A stretch of DNA of 64,000 nucleotides from Geobacter sp. (GTDB taxonomy: Bacteria > Desulfobacterota > Desulfuromonadia > Geobacterales > Pseudopelobacteraceae). A program made the translations under genes and the position numbers. Position 1 is the stretch's first letter, and each line of letters begins with the position of its first letter. This document shows positions 43,908 through 54,800 of the stretch, in pieces. The DNA lies in contig WKKS01000012.1 of the NCBI GenBank assembly GCA_009684515.1, positions 29,584-93,583 on the forward strand. The letters are read 5' to 3'. The notes below the pieces were generated by a model. The model was not told where the DNA came from. It saw only the letters and a list, made by a program, of their open reading frames with translations, and ran no database searches.

Positions 43908-44944
43908 TCCACTCCCAGCATCAGGCAGTTCAGGCCGCTGCCGATGCCGAGCAGGGCCACCTTGTCGCCCGCCTCCAGCATGTCGCGCTCGGCGGCCAGG
44001 GCGGCGGTCAGCGGCAGCGAGACGGTGCCCATGTTGCCGAGGAATTCGAATGTTGTGAAATCCTTGTCGGCCGGTATGCCGAGCGTCTTGAGGATCGCGC
44101 TCTGGTGAGCCGAGCCGACCTGATGGCAGACCACCCGATCAACATCTTCGGCGCGCCACCCCACCTGGGGCAGGAAGGCTTCCCATGTGCGGCGTCCCAG
44201 TTCGACGCCGTAGTTCATGACGTTGACGCCGTCGGTGCTCATGGATTGGAGGTAGCCCCCCTTGCCATCAGGGGTAATGCCCCACAGGCAGAGCCGGTGG
44301 TGCTCAGGGGCGGCCTGAGTCGTGCCGCCCAGCAGGCGGCGTCGCTCTGAACCGGAAAAGGAGCCGTCGGTCAGCAGTACGGCCACAGCGCCGGATCCGC
44401 CGGTCAGGGTCGCCAGCGAGGCGGCGAAGTGCTGCATGTTGCGCTCTTCCAGCATGCGGGCAATCATGATCTCGTTGATCTCGCGGGCGCTTTCGCAGGA
44501 AACCACCAGCCCGGCCCGGATCTGCCCCAGCTCGATGCGATTGGCCACATCCAGAATGCCGTTCAGCACCCCCAGACAGGCGTTGGAGAGATCGAAGACC
44601 GCGGCGTTGCCGCCGATTCCCAGTCCGGCAGCCACGCGACAGGCGGTGGCCGGTTCGAACTGCTCGCGGCAGACGCCGGTGTAGATCAGCGCACCGATAT
44701 CACCGGCGGAAATACCGCTGGCGGCCAGTGCTTTTTTGCCGGCGGCAATGGCACCCTGGGAGAGCGGATAGCCCGGTTCCCACCAGCGCCGTTCGCGAAT
44801 TCCGGTCAGGGCCTGCAGTTGGCCCTGGGCAATGTGCAGCTGGCGGTATAGCGGTTCCAGGCGTGATTCCAGTTCGGTTGAGGAAACAACTACCGGCGCC
44901 AGCTGGTAGTCAAGGGCTTCAATGATTACTTTGGTGTACTTCAT
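43901..44944 (-). CDS. oleA: OleA-like thiolase, head-to-head acyl condensing enzyme
   Basis: 347 residues, FabH-like thiolase fold: nucleophile Cys123 in DLSNACLGVLNG, the His/Asn region VCHQVGSAHQSAI, and FLGNMGTVSLPLT. The ERRWWEPG and EQFEPAT segments (with Glu97) are typical of OleA rather than FabH. OleA joins two activated acyl chains by non-decarboxylative Claisen condensation, giving a 2-alkyl-3-keto acid. It starts 7 bp after the pfaC stop, so synthase product and condensing enzyme are co-translated. Confidence 0.9.
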   Translation of the reverse strand: MKYTKVIIEALDYQLAPVVVSSTELESRLEPLYRQLHIAQGQLQALTGIRERRWWEPGYPLSQGAIAAGKKALAASGISAGDIGALIYTGVCREQFEPATACRVAAGLGIGGNAAVFDLSNACLGVLNGILDVANRIELGQIRAGLVVSCESAREINEIMIARMLEERNMQHFAASLATLTGGSGAVAVLLTDGSFSGSERRRLLGGTTQAAPEHHRLCLWGITPDGKGGYLQSMSTDGVNVMNYGVELGRRTWEAFLPQVGWRAEDVDRVVCHQVGSAHQSAILKTLGIPADKDFTTFEFLGNMGTVSLPLTAALAAERDMLEAGDKVALLGIGSGLNCLMLGVEW

Positions 44945-44951
44945 CTATTTG

Positions 44952-47900
44952 CTACTCCATCCGTACTGAAAAATCGTTCATTTGGTAAATAATCTTGCCA
45001 TCCACCGACAAGAAACCGTCGGCGATCAGGGTGCGTTCCTTTTCATCCACGGCGGTGATCCAGGCTTCCACCGTTACCATGCTGTTGGCCGGCACAATCT
45101 GCCCGCGATAGAGCCAGCTGTGGCGTTTTTCAAGGGCGACTGCGGCCAGAGTGCCGCCCGGGCTCCAGCCCCATCGCTCCACGGCGGCAAATTTGACCAG
45201 CTGCAGGAACGATTCCAGTCCCAACGAGCCGGGCGTAACCGGGTCCTCGTAAAAATGGGCCTTGAAGAACCATTCCTCCGGATCCACATCTTTGACGCCG
45301 CGCAGGTAGCCGAGGCCGGCCGGGCCGCCATCGGCCACAAACAACTCGATCCGGTCGATCATCCGCAGCTGTTTGTCCGGGAATGGTGCTGTCTGCGGGT
45401 AGGACAGGCTGCGCCCTCGCTCAATTTCCAGATCGCTCGGCTGGTACGGTTTTGCGTCGCGGATTCCAACCTGGGCCGCCAGTGCTTCTTTGGAGAAGAA
45501 GCCGAACATGGTGTCCCCTTCATAGAGAATTCCGTGTCGGTCTGACACCGAGAAATCGAATTCCTGGATGATCATGCCGCCGCTGGTGGCAACCTTGGTC
45601 ATGGTTGCTGTGCAGGTCAGAGTGCCGCTTTCCGGTGTGACCGGACGGTGCTGGATTGCCTTGCCTCCCAGATTGCGGAAGGAGATATCGGTCGGACTGG
45701 TCAGGGCTGAGCCGACATAGGCCGCCAGCCAGCCGCAGGGTTGCAGGGCCGCTTCCAGAAGAACCGCGAAGGGCATGCGCGGCTGGCGCTCAACTGCGAA
45801 ATACCAGGCATCAAGCGGGATGTCGTACTGTGCTTCGGCCATGGCCCCGGCGGTCATCTGCCACGGCTCGCCCTTGAGGGCGGTAACCCGGTCCATGAAC
45901 TGGAAAGGGGGGCCGGGCAGGCGGGCGATCTTGCGGCCGCTGTCGAAGATCCGATACGGTTCGCCGAATCCTTCCGATGGGTTGCCGTTACTGTAGGCCA
46001 TGATCTGCTGCTTGGTGTAGATGGCCGGTTTTATCCCCTCACCCCGGCCCTCTCCCAGGGGGAGAGGGGGAGAAACAGACCAGAGGGCTTCAAGTTTCTT
46101 CCGGTTTGTGCCGGTCAGGCGCACCGACATGTTGCTGATTTCCACGATCGGCTTGCCGTCGGCGTACATAAGCGCATCGACGATGCAGTACGGTTCCGGG
46201 GCATAGCCCAGTTCGCGGATGCTGACTTCATAGGTCACGACCTGGGTGGTTTCCAGTACCTGACCACGACAGCAGAGTTTGCTGGCGATTCCGGGCAGCG
46301 GTTCCCAGGCGGCAACATCCGTCTCGGCCACCCAACCCATGCGCAGCAGGAAGATGCGCAGGGTGTGCATGCAGCATTCGTACATCAGTGTGCCGGGCAT
46401 GACCCGGTCGTCGACGAAGTGGCAGGTGATGAACCAGTCGTCCGGATGAATGTCGGCTTCGGCGCGGATCTGCCCCAGTCCGTAGCGGCCGCCGGCCGGA
46501 TCGATCCCGATTACGCGGTGCACCAGCTCCATCCTGCCGCCCGGAACCGTCAACGGACGTTTCAGGTTCAGTCTGGCGAACAACTCGCCAAAGCAACCTT
46601 CCAGATCTCCGCCCCGCAGTTTGTCCAGCTGGGCGGAACTATAGCTCTCGAGACCCATCGGCACCAGCTCCTGCCAGTCGGTAGGACGGATGCCGATGGT
46701 CGGGCGCAGGTCGATGGCCGGCCGCACGATCCCCTTGCCTGCCTCCAGCGCGGAGCTGGTGAAAAACCCGGCGCAGCCGTCGCGCATGCTTAACAGCGGC
46801 TGGCCGTTGACAGTCGCTTCAAAGTGGAAGCGGAACAGGTGGGTGTCACCCTGGCGGAAGAAACGCTCGATATGGATGTCGTAATGGATCGTTTCGCCCG
46901 GACCGGGCAGGCCGCGGTGGAAAGTTACAACCGCATCCAGCAGGCGGTAGACCGCCAGGCCGCGTGTTATGAAATCGATCCCCAGGTAGCCGGAAAGAAA
47001 CAGGTCGGCCTGGCCGGCTTCAACTGCAATGCAGGTAGGGATGCGGCCGCCGTCCAGATACCAGGCGTCGGCATGGATATCGTGTTCGGTGACGACCCGG
47101 CCGCTGGCCATGGAGCGGGCTTCTCCCTCCAGCGCCACGATGCGGTCCACCAGCATCAGCGGCTGGTCCGGCAGACGCACTCTGGTCGGGAAACTGTCCG
47201 CTTCGGCAAAATCGGGACCAAGCATGCGGGCGACGCTGCCGATGGCGAATTCCATGCACATTTCGCGGTTGAAGACGCAGGGTTTCTCGGTCTCTAGCGA
47301 TGGGTGCGCAGTGACTGGAAGAGCCTGTGGAAGTTCTTCGTATCCAAGCGCCTGCTGGAGCGAAGCCTGCAGTGCCAGGGCCTGGGCCATGGAGTTGGTA
47401 AAGGTGTCGGCCACCCGCAGATAGGCTTCGTGAGCCTTGAGGCGTGCCTCCTGGGCTGCGGCAAATTCCCGTATAACCGGTTCGACCGGGATTTGTCCGG
47501 TGGCTGTTGTGTTTGTCGCTGTGGTTCCATCCATTAAAGCGGGTAATGCTGGCGCTGCAACAGGGATTGCTGCCGTCGCCGGATGTGAGCGGCGCGGAGG
47601 ATGCGACGGTTGAAACGGTGCGCCGCCAGACGGTACGCGGACTTTGATCCCCTTGCCGCTTGCCTGAAGCCGGGCCGCTGGCGAAACATACAGGGATGAC
47701 AGATCCAGATGTACCCGTTCGGCCACCAGCTGGGCCAACAGCCGCAAAAGACCTGAGTTCGGGTCCTGGCCGGAATGGCAGGCCGATCTGGCCAGATGGG
47801 GACGATCCTGGAGAATGCTGCCGATCATCCGGCTGCAGGAGCTGCCCGGACCCATCTCCAGAAACAGGCGCACGCCGTCGGCGTAGGCATGTTCGATGAC

Positions 47901-50900
47901 GTTCGGGAAGTTGATCCCGTTCAGCGCCTGGGCCAGGATCGAATCTGCGGCGCTTTCGCGGTTGACTTCGTAAGTATTTCCGCTGGCGCCGCTGTAGAAG
48001 CGGGTTCCGGGGGGCGGAGTAGTCGGGAAGAGGTGTAGCTGGCGATAGGGTGTGGCCACTTCCCCGGCCACTTCGCAGTGGACCGTGGTAACGCCTTGGA
48101 GCGGGAAGAAGCGGCAGTCGAGCTTTTTCACCACCTCTGACACCTGAGCGGCTTCGCCGCCGATCACGCATTCATCGGGGGTGTTGACGATCAGCAGGTA
48201 AGCCCGTTCGAATCCCTGCAAGGCTGCCAGAACATTCTGCGACGGGGCGGCGGCAACGCCGATGCTCCATTCCACTTTGCTGCCCGGCTCAAGCCCCCAG
48301 GCCCGTTGTGCGGCCCGGCATTCTCCGGCCAGATCGCTGGTGAAAAGGGTCGAGTTGCGCATGCGGGTCAGCATGCCGTCCCGGTCATGCCAGGCGCCCA
48401 GTGCGAACAGACCGGCCGATTCACCCAGGCTGTAGCCGATCACCGTTTGGGGCTGAACGGCAAAACTCCGCACCACATCGCTGACGGCGCAACCGGTGGC
48501 CACCTGGCCGAAAATTACGGCCCGGTGATTTTGATTGATTTCGGCCAGCGGGGCGCCGTTCCAGAAACGTTCCGGCTGGAACTGGCTGCGCAGGTAAAGA
48601 TTCTCAGCGTCCTGGCGCCGGAAAATCTCAGGCCAGCGGCAGGAAAGTTCGATCCCCATGCCGGGGTAGTGATTGCCGGAACCGGGGAAGACGAAGGCGA
48701 CTTTGCCTTCCCGGCCGAGCGGCGCCGGTGAGTAAAAAAGCCGGTCGTGCAGTGATGGATGGGAAAGCAGGCCCGGTTCATTACCGTTGTTGGCAAGAAC
48801 CTGTTTGCCATGCTCGATCAGGGCGGCCAACTCGTCGCGGTTGCGTGCTACCAGCGCAATTGCGCATGGTTTTTCGTTGGGCGCTTCCGTGCGGAGGTGC
48901 CATTCCAGAGCCAGCGCCTCCAGGCCGTTGTCCGACATCTGGGTTGAACGGAGCTGCAGCAGGTCCAGCCCGCGGGCCAGCTCAGCCCGGTTTTCACCGG
49001 TCACGGAGAAGAGGCATTCAGCTCCGGCGCCCAGCGGTGCAATCCGCTCGGTTTCCAGACGGGGCGGGATGCTGTCCCATCCCTCCAGGACGACATGGCT
49101 GCAGCTGCCATCCACACCGAAAACGCTGACACCGGCCCGGCGTGGTCCCTCGGCCCGGTTGCGGAGCCAGTAACGCGGGGTGCGGGGCAGATACAGCGGC
49201 CCGGAACCGGAAAACTCCGGGCGGGGTGTTTCGATCCCGCGACAATGGGGGATGATCTGCTGGTAAAGAGCCAGACAGCCACGCACGAAGGAGGCCAGTC
49301 CCGAGGCCGCGCCGGTATGGCCGATGTCGCCGGCGATACTTGAAACCGCGCAGGAACGCTCCTTGCGGGGAGCGGAATCTTCAGTCAGGGCGTTGCCGAA
49401 GAAAGATTCCAGCGCGGCGGCTTCCATGCGGTCCTCGGCCTGGTGGCCGCTGCCGTGCGCTTCCAGATATGACACCGTGGCCGGGTTGACGCCCGCGTCG
49501 CTGTAAGCCCGTTCCAAAGCCTGGAGATAGGCGGCTCCGTCCGGTATGATGGTTTCTCCGCCGGCGCTGCCGATTCCGCGCACAACTGCGTAAATCCGGT
49601 CGCCGTCGCGCTCGGCGTCGTCGAGCCGTTTCAGGACTACGGAACAGGCCCCTTCGCCGACTACGGCGCCGTCCGCCCGCTGATCAAACGGCAGGCTTCG
49701 TCCGGAGGGGGAATACTTTCTCCCGGCATGCTGTCCCAGTACCGCCCGCAGGTCGCCGGCCAGATCCACCGCCCCCACCAGCGCTTTGTCTATTTCACCG
49801 TTCTGCAGCAGGCGCACAGCCGTTTCCAGGGAGCGGATGCCGGAACTCTCCTCGCTGGAGAGTGTAAAGCTGGGGCCACCGCAGCGAAATTCCCGGGCGA
49901 TCCTGCTGGCAACGATGTTGCCCAGGGCGCCCATGGTGCGGTTGGCGGTCAGGGGCGGCCCGGCGTCGTCGCGCAGTTGGGAGATCCAGGCAGCCAGTTC
50001 TTCGGGTGACAGCTCCCGCCCCAACTCCTTTGCCCAGGCAGCAGCCTGCTGCTCCAGTGACCAGCGGAAGCTGAAATTGGTGCTGCTCATGTCGAAGGCG
50101 ATGCCGATAAAGACCCCGGCCCGCAGGTTGTCTTCCCGGTCCAGACCGGCATCTGCCATGGCTCCGGCGGCGGTTTTGAGCATCAGGATCTGCTGTGGAA
50201 GCATCTCCTCGATTTCGCGGGGCGGGATGCGGAACTGCTCGGCGGCAACTTCCACCTCATCCAGGTAATAACCATTGAAGGGGGTTTCGTTCAGTCCTTC
50301 ATCCCTGAACCAGGCGCTTTCTTCGGCTCCCCACCATTTGCGGGGCGGGGTGGGGGCATTGTGGGAAATTCCCCCCAGGACCCGTTCCTGACAAGCCCGC
50401 AGCGATTTCCACGGTCCGAAATTGGCATCCATGCCGACAACTGCAATTTCCGTCTGCAATTTTGCTTTCGGCTCATTTCTGGCTGCTTTGGGCGAGCCAT
50501 TCTTCGGGAGCCACTCCTCGACCAGCAGATGGGCGTTGATCCCTCCAAAACCGAAAGCGCTGACAGCCGCCCTCCGGGGAGTGCCGTCGGAGCGGCGCCG
50601 CCAGGGGCGGACCTGGCTCAATACGCGAAAGGGAGAGTTGTCCAGATCCATGCCCGGTTGAGGCGCGCTGAAGTTGGCGGTGGGGGGGAGTTCACCTTCG
50701 CCCATGGCCAGCAGTACCTTGGTCAGCGCCGCGGCTCCGGCGGCGGTCAGCAGATGGCCGATGTTGGATTTGATCGATCCGATTGTGCAGGGGGTCTCGT
50801 TTGGCCGCACGTCGCCCCACAACTCACGCAGGGAGGCGACTTCGGTAGCATCGCCGACCTGGGTGCCGGTGGCGTGGCACTCGATCAGGTCCACATCCTG

Positions 50901-51851
50901 CGGCTCCCAGCCGGCCTTGGCGTAGGCGGAACGCATGGCGCGCAGCTGCCCTTCGGAAAGCGGTGCCAGCAGGCTGCCGCCGACGTCGTTGGCCAGGCCG
51001 ATGCCCCGGATGACGCCGTAAATCCGGTCGTCCTGGGCCACGGCATCTTCGGTGCGTTTAAGGAGGAAGAGCCCGGCTCCTTCGCCGACTACCAGGCCAT
51101 CTCCGGAAGCGTCGAAAGGGGAGCAGATTCCACGGCGTGACAGGGCGCGCAGCTGCGAGAAGCCCATTTGGGTATAAAGGGGATCTGGGCGGGAAAGTCC
51201 GCCGGTCAGCATGGCATCGGCGCGTCCGGAAAGGAGTTCATCGACCGCCAGTTTGATGGCGTAGAGCGAAGAGGCGCAGGCGGCGTCCAGAGTGCAGCTG
51301 CCCCCCCCCAGACCCAGTGCGGCCGCCAGCATTCCGGCCGGCAGACCGGCTACATAGCGGTTGATCGGGTCGGTGACGGAGCGGATACCGGAGTGTCCCA
51401 GCAGCTTTTCCTCATAGGTTTTACCCAGCAGTTCTCGCGACAGTCGGGCGGAGCTCTCGCTGGGGAGGGCCAGATTGCCGATGATGACACCGATCCGCGA
51501 GCGATCCAGCGGTTCCGTGATGCCATCGTCAAAGGCGCGTTTGCCGGCATGGATCAAGAGGTGGAACAGGGGATCCAGACCGTCCAGCTTTTCGGGTGGA
51601 ATAGCCAGACCGGAGAGCGAACTGAGGGGGGGGATCTCTTCGATGAAACAGCCGGAGCGGGAATAAACGTGGTCCGCTTTGCCGACTTCCGGGTTGAAAG
51701 CCGCTTCGACCGGCATGTGCCATCTTTCAGCCGGTACATCTTGCGCGGAACTGTGCCCCAGGCGGATGTTGTCCCAGAAGCGGCCCAAATTGGGGGCATC
51801 GGGAAAGATGCCGCCGATCCCGACAATTGAAACTGACGATGCTAACTGCAT
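44952..51851 (-). CDS. pfaC: polyunsaturated fatty acid synthase subunit PfaC-like: KS-CLF-AT-DH-DH
   Basis: 2299 residues. KS (8-440) has LDAACASS with nucleophile Cys near 190, HATGTQVGD and KSNIGH. A second KS-like domain (465-880) has SSEESSG where the Cys should be, near residue 668, so it is a chain-length-factor-type partner. An acyltransferase (about 1010-1290; GYSLGES near 1140) follows, the part usually encoded by a separate pfaB. The C-terminal 800 residues are two FabA-like double hot-dogs, each an inactive half followed by an active one (CHFVDDRVMPGTL near 1812 and AHFYEDPVTPGS near 2200). No glycerol-phosphate acyltransferase domain is seen. A short in-frame insertion lies near residue 1930. 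The stop of pfaA is 1 bp upstream. Confidence 0.93.
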   Translation of the reverse strand: MQLASSVSIVGIGGIFPDAPNLGRFWDNIRLGHSSAQDVPAERWHMPVEAAFNPEVGKADHVYSRSGCFIEEIPPLSSLSGLAIPPEKLDGLDPLFHLLIHAGKRAFDDGITEPLDRSRIGVIIGNLALPSESSARLSRELLGKTYEEKLLGHSGIRSVTDPINRYVAGLPAGMLAAALGLGGGSCTLDAACASSLYAIKLAVDELLSGRADAMLTGGLSRPDPLYTQMGFSQLRALSRRGICSPFDASGDGLVVGEGAGLFLLKRTEDAVAQDDRIYGVIRGIGLANDVGGSLLAPLSEGQLRAMRSAYAKAGWEPQDVDLIECHATGTQVGDATEVASLRELWGDVRPNETPCTIGSIKSNIGHLLTAAGAAALTKVLLAMGEGELPPTANFSAPQPGMDLDNSPFRVLSQVRPWRRRSDGTPRRAAVSAFGFGGINAHLLVEEWLPKNGSPKAARNEPKAKLQTEIAVVGMDANFGPWKSLRACQERVLGGISHNAPTPPRKWWGAEESAWFRDEGLNETPFNGYYLDEVEVAAEQFRIPPREIEEMLPQQILMLKTAAGAMADAGLDREDNLRAGVFIGIAFDMSSTNFSFRWSLEQQAAAWAKELGRELSPEELAAWISQLRDDAGPPLTANRTMGALGNIVASRIAREFRCGGPSFTLSSEESSGIRSLETAVRLLQNGEIDKALVGAVDLAGDLRAVLGQHAGRKYSPSGRSLPFDQRADGAVVGEGACSVVLKRLDDAERDGDRIYAVVRGIGSAGGETIIPDGAAYLQALERAYSDAGVNPATVSYLEAHGSGHQAEDRMEAAALESFFGNALTEDSAPRKERSCAVSSIAGDIGHTGAASGLASFVRGCLALYQQIIPHCRGIETPRPEFSGSGPLYLPRTPRYWLRNRAEGPRRAGVSVFGVDGSCSHVVLEGWDSIPPRLETERIAPLGAGAECLFSVTGENRAELARGLDLLQLRSTQMSDNGLEALALEWHLRTEAPNEKPCAIALVARNRDELAALIEHGKQVLANNGNEPGLLSHPSLHDRLFYSPAPLGREGKVAFVFPGSGNHYPGMGIELSCRWPEIFRRQDAENLYLRSQFQPERFWNGAPLAEINQNHRAVIFGQVATGCAVSDVVRSFAVQPQTVIGYSLGESAGLFALGAWHDRDGMLTRMRNSTLFTSDLAGECRAAQRAWGLEPGSKVEWSIGVAAAPSQNVLAALQGFERAYLLIVNTPDECVIGGEAAQVSEVVKKLDCRFFPLQGVTTVHCEVAGEVATPYRQLHLFPTTPPPGTRFYSGASGNTYEVNRESAADSILAQALNGINFPNVIEHAYADGVRLFLEMGPGSSCSRMIGSILQDRPHLARSACHSGQDPNSGLLRLLAQLVAERVHLDLSSLYVSPAARLQASGKGIKVRVPSGGAPFQPSHPPRRSHPATAAIPVAAPALPALMDGTTATNTTATGQIPVEPVIREFAAAQEARLKAHEAYLRVADTFTNSMAQALALQASLQQALGYEELPQALPVTAHPSLETEKPCVFNREMCMEFAIGSVARMLGPDFAEADSFPTRVRLPDQPLMLVDRIVALEGEARSMASGRVVTEHDIHADAWYLDGGRIPTCIAVEAGQADLFLSGYLGIDFITRGLAVYRLLDAVVTFHRGLPGPGETIHYDIHIERFFRQGDTHLFRFHFEATVNGQPLLSMRDGCAGFFTSSALEAGKGIVRPAIDLRPTIGIRPTDWQELVPMGLESYSSAQLDKLRGGDLEGCFGELFARLNLKRPLTVPGGRMELVHRVIGIDPAGGRYGLGQIRAEADIHPDDWFITCHFVDDRVMPGTLMYECCMHTLRIFLLRMGWVAETDVAAWEPLPGIASKLCCRGQVLETTQVVTYEVSIRELGYAPEPYCIVDALMYADGKPIVEISNMSVRLTGTNRKKLEALWSVSPPLPLGEGRGEGIKPAIYTKQQIMAYSNGNPSEGFGEPYRIFDSGRKIARLPGPPFQFMDRVTALKGEPWQMTAGAMAEAQYDIPLDAWYFAVERQPRMPFAVLLEAALQPCGWLAAYVGSALTSPTDISFRNLGGKAIQHRPVTPESGTLTCTATMTKVATSGGMIIQEFDFSVSDRHGILYEGDTMFGFFSKEALAAQVGIRDAKPYQPSDLEIERGRSLSYPQTAPFPDKQLRMIDRIELFVADGGPAGLGYLRGVKDVDPEEWFFKAHFYEDPVTPGSLGLESFLQLVKFAAVERWGWSPGGTLAAVALEKRHSWLYRGQIVPANSMVTVEAWITAVDEKERTLIADGFLSVDGKIIYQMNDFSVRME
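46035..46070 (-). repeat. REP-like palindromic element inserted in frame in pfaC
   Basis: CCCTCTCCC (46048-46056) and GGGAGAGGG (46060-46068) form a stem with a 3-nt loop. Translated on the minus strand it adds PPLPLGEGRGEG to the linker between the two dehydratase didomains. This DNA/peptide pair is familiar as an interspersed repeat in many bacterial genomes, including inside genes. Confidence 0.8.
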
Positions 51852-51852
51852 C

Positions 51853-54800
51853 TCAGGCGGCTCTCAGTTCGTTCTGGCCCGCCTGCGGCAATTGATTGAG
51901 TTGAAAGGCCCGTCCCAGTGACGGATCTATGACGCATTCGTACCCTTCCAGGCGTGCGACCAGCTTGCCGTTCTGCCGGTCGAGGAACTCCATGTCGGCG
52001 GTGGCGCCATGCTCACGCTCGGCGGTGACGCGAATTACGATCTGGACGCCGTCGCGTGGGAAGGTGTCATGGTACTGGCGGTAGCGTCCGGCAAAACAGG
52101 GCAGGGAGCCGGAGCCGAAGCGTTCGAAGCACCACAGGATCATCATCTGAAAGGCGCAATCGATTACGAGCGGATCTGAGAGCCAGTCGCTGCGGAATGG
52201 CTGTTTGATCCAGGCGGCCGGTTGTGGAGCGGTATTGACGGTGGCCGTAATCCCTTTCGGAGAACAGCTGTCAACCTGCTGGATACCCTGCAGTTCGGGG
52301 CCGTGGAACAGACGCTGGGAGTTGTAAAGCTGTCCGTCCAGCGGAGTGTAAGGCGTGGCAGGCAGGTCGGGAATCGAACGGATCCCCTCCGGGAGCCGTT
52401 TGGCCAGAACGATCTCACCGCGGGCATGCAGAATAGAGCGTCCTTCGATTCCACTGCCGATCAGTTCGACCGTCACAATGTGGAGCGAATCCCTTTTTTC
52501 GGCCCGTCCGGCCATGATCTGCACACTGTAGGGGCGATTTGCTTCAAAGATGACCCCCTTGCAGACCCGCAGGTCATTGAAGCCATGGAAGCGGAATCCG
52601 GGATTGCCGTGCAGTGCGCCGTGGGAGAGCCATTCCACGATCATTGCCATCGGCAGGACCGCTTTGCCGTCCATGACGTGGGAACGCAGAAAAGGATAGT
52701 CAGCCACTCCCAGGGTCAGGCTGAAGGTTTCAGCGAGCTTCTTTGCAGGCGCCGAAGCTGTTGAAATCCCGGCTTTGGCCGGTTTTCCGGCCAGTGCCAC
52801 AACTTCGACCGGGCCTTCCGGAGCGCCGATTTCCCTGATCAGCAGTTCGCTTCCGGCGGCAAGGCTGATCAGGCCGATACCTTCACCGGCGAAGACTTTC
52901 TTCAGGGCGGGAGTGACCATGCCGCCGTCCCACGGTCCCCAGTTGATGCTGATTGCCCGGCAGGCCGGTCTGCAGCGTGCCTCGCTCTGGGCCAGCTTGT
53001 TGAGGACTTCGTTGGCCACGGCGTAATCCACCTGACCGGTGCGTCCGAAACGACCGGTGGTGGAGGCGAACAGGGCGATGAAGCTCAGCTCGTCTCCGGC
53101 GGTGGCGGCCAGCAGGGTACGCAGTCCGGTTACTTTGGTACCGTAAACCTGGGCAAACTGCTCGCGGGTTTTGTCAACGATCAGGCGGTCGGCCAGAACC
53201 CCGGCGCCATGTATGATGCCTCGAATCGGGCCGTGCTCACGGCGGATTTCAGTCAGCAGAGTGCCGACGGCATCACTGTTGCGGATGTCAACCGAGCGGT
53301 ACAGGGCTTTTCCTCCGGCCGCTTCGACACGTGCCAGAGTGGTGCGCAGTTCACGTCCGGCCAGGATGGCCTGGTACTGTTCCTCAATCGCTTTGGGGTG
53401 CATCTTTTCCGTGGCGTGGTCGAGGATGGCGCGCTTGATGGCGCTTTCTTCGGTCAGCGATTCCAGCCAGGCCGGTTCGGGAGTCAACTCGGGACTCCGT
53501 CCCAGCAGGACCAGTAGCGGCCGGTAGGCTTCCGCCAGGGCGACCGCCACGGCTGCCGTTACCCCGCGGCCGCCGCCGGTTGCCACGATCACATCACCGG
53601 CCTGAACCGGCGCCGATTGCGGGTGCGGCAGTTCAGGCAGGTCTGTCAGAGCCAGCCCGGTCCGCCCATCGGAATTCAGTCCAACTTCAACCGGTCCGAC
53701 GCGGAATAGTTCTTCGGCCACGGCGCGAGCCGAAGCGGCCGGGTCGGCAAAGGCTCCCAGGTCAATCGCTTTGCAGGTTACGTCCGGCCATTCACGTGCG
53801 GCGGTCTTGGCCAGACCAGCCAGGCCGCCCGAGAGAGGGTCGTTGAGAAGCGTGCCTTCACCGCAGCCGAAGGCGCCATCCAGGCGCGAGACAGTTGTGA
53901 AAAGAGCGCCGCCGGTTCCCCCCGCCCGGCGCAGGGCAGGCGCAGCGCCTTTCAGAAGCAGGAAGGCCTTTTCGAGGAAATCGTCGTCGGTACCGGCCAA
54001 AGGTGCGACTATCACCAGCGCCGCCATATCAACCGTGGCTGCAATCCGATCCGACTCAGCCATCTCCACCAGGCGGACGGTGCGGCCACCGGCCCTGAGC
54101 TGCAGGCAGAGTTCATTTGAAAAGGCCGAGCCATCGTCGGTTACCCAGAGTTCACCCTTTGCCGCAATAGTTATCTTGCCGGCCGACATCTCCAAGGCGC
54201 AGGGAACGACCGTGCTGCGATTTACGCTGGACGTATCGGCCGCAGGTGAATTGCTTGGCTGGGGTGCTGCTGGAGTCGGCTGTGTTGTGATTGTTGACGG
54301 TGCTGCCGAACCTCTCAGGAAATTTGCAATTTCGCCCAGTGTGCGCAGTGTGCCGAGATGTTCGGGGTCGATCACCGGCGAGCCTGGAATCCGCTCCTGA
54401 AGAGCCGAGAGAATCTCGACCCGCTTGATCGAATCGATTCCCAGATCCGAATCCATTCCCATCTCCAGTTCCAGCATTTCGACCGGATAGCCGGTTTTTT
54501 CAGCCACAACCGCCAGCAGGGTTTCGGTGATATTGTTGGATGGTACTGCCGTCACTGCTGCCGGAGTTGACGTAGCTGCCCCTGCACCCAGGAAAGCGGC
54601 AATCTCACCCAGTGTGCGCAGCGTGCCGAGCTGTTCGGGTCCGATCACCGGTGAACCGGGGATCCGCTCCTGAAGAGCCGAGAGGATTTCGACCCGTTTG
54701 ATCGAATCGATTCCCAGATCCGAATCCATCCCCATCTCCAGCTCCAGCATCTCGACCGGATAGCCGGTCTTCTCGGCCACAACCGCCAGCAGGGTTTCGG

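Noticed and set aside
45741..46793. 350-residue plus-strand ORF opposite pfaC
   Set aside because: Shadow of a GC-rich megasynthase gene; no motif, no ribosome site, and the minus frame has full domain support.
47020..48171. 383-residue minus-strand ORF in another frame of pfaC
   Set aside because: Arg/Pro/Gly-rich out-of-frame shadow of the acyltransferase region.
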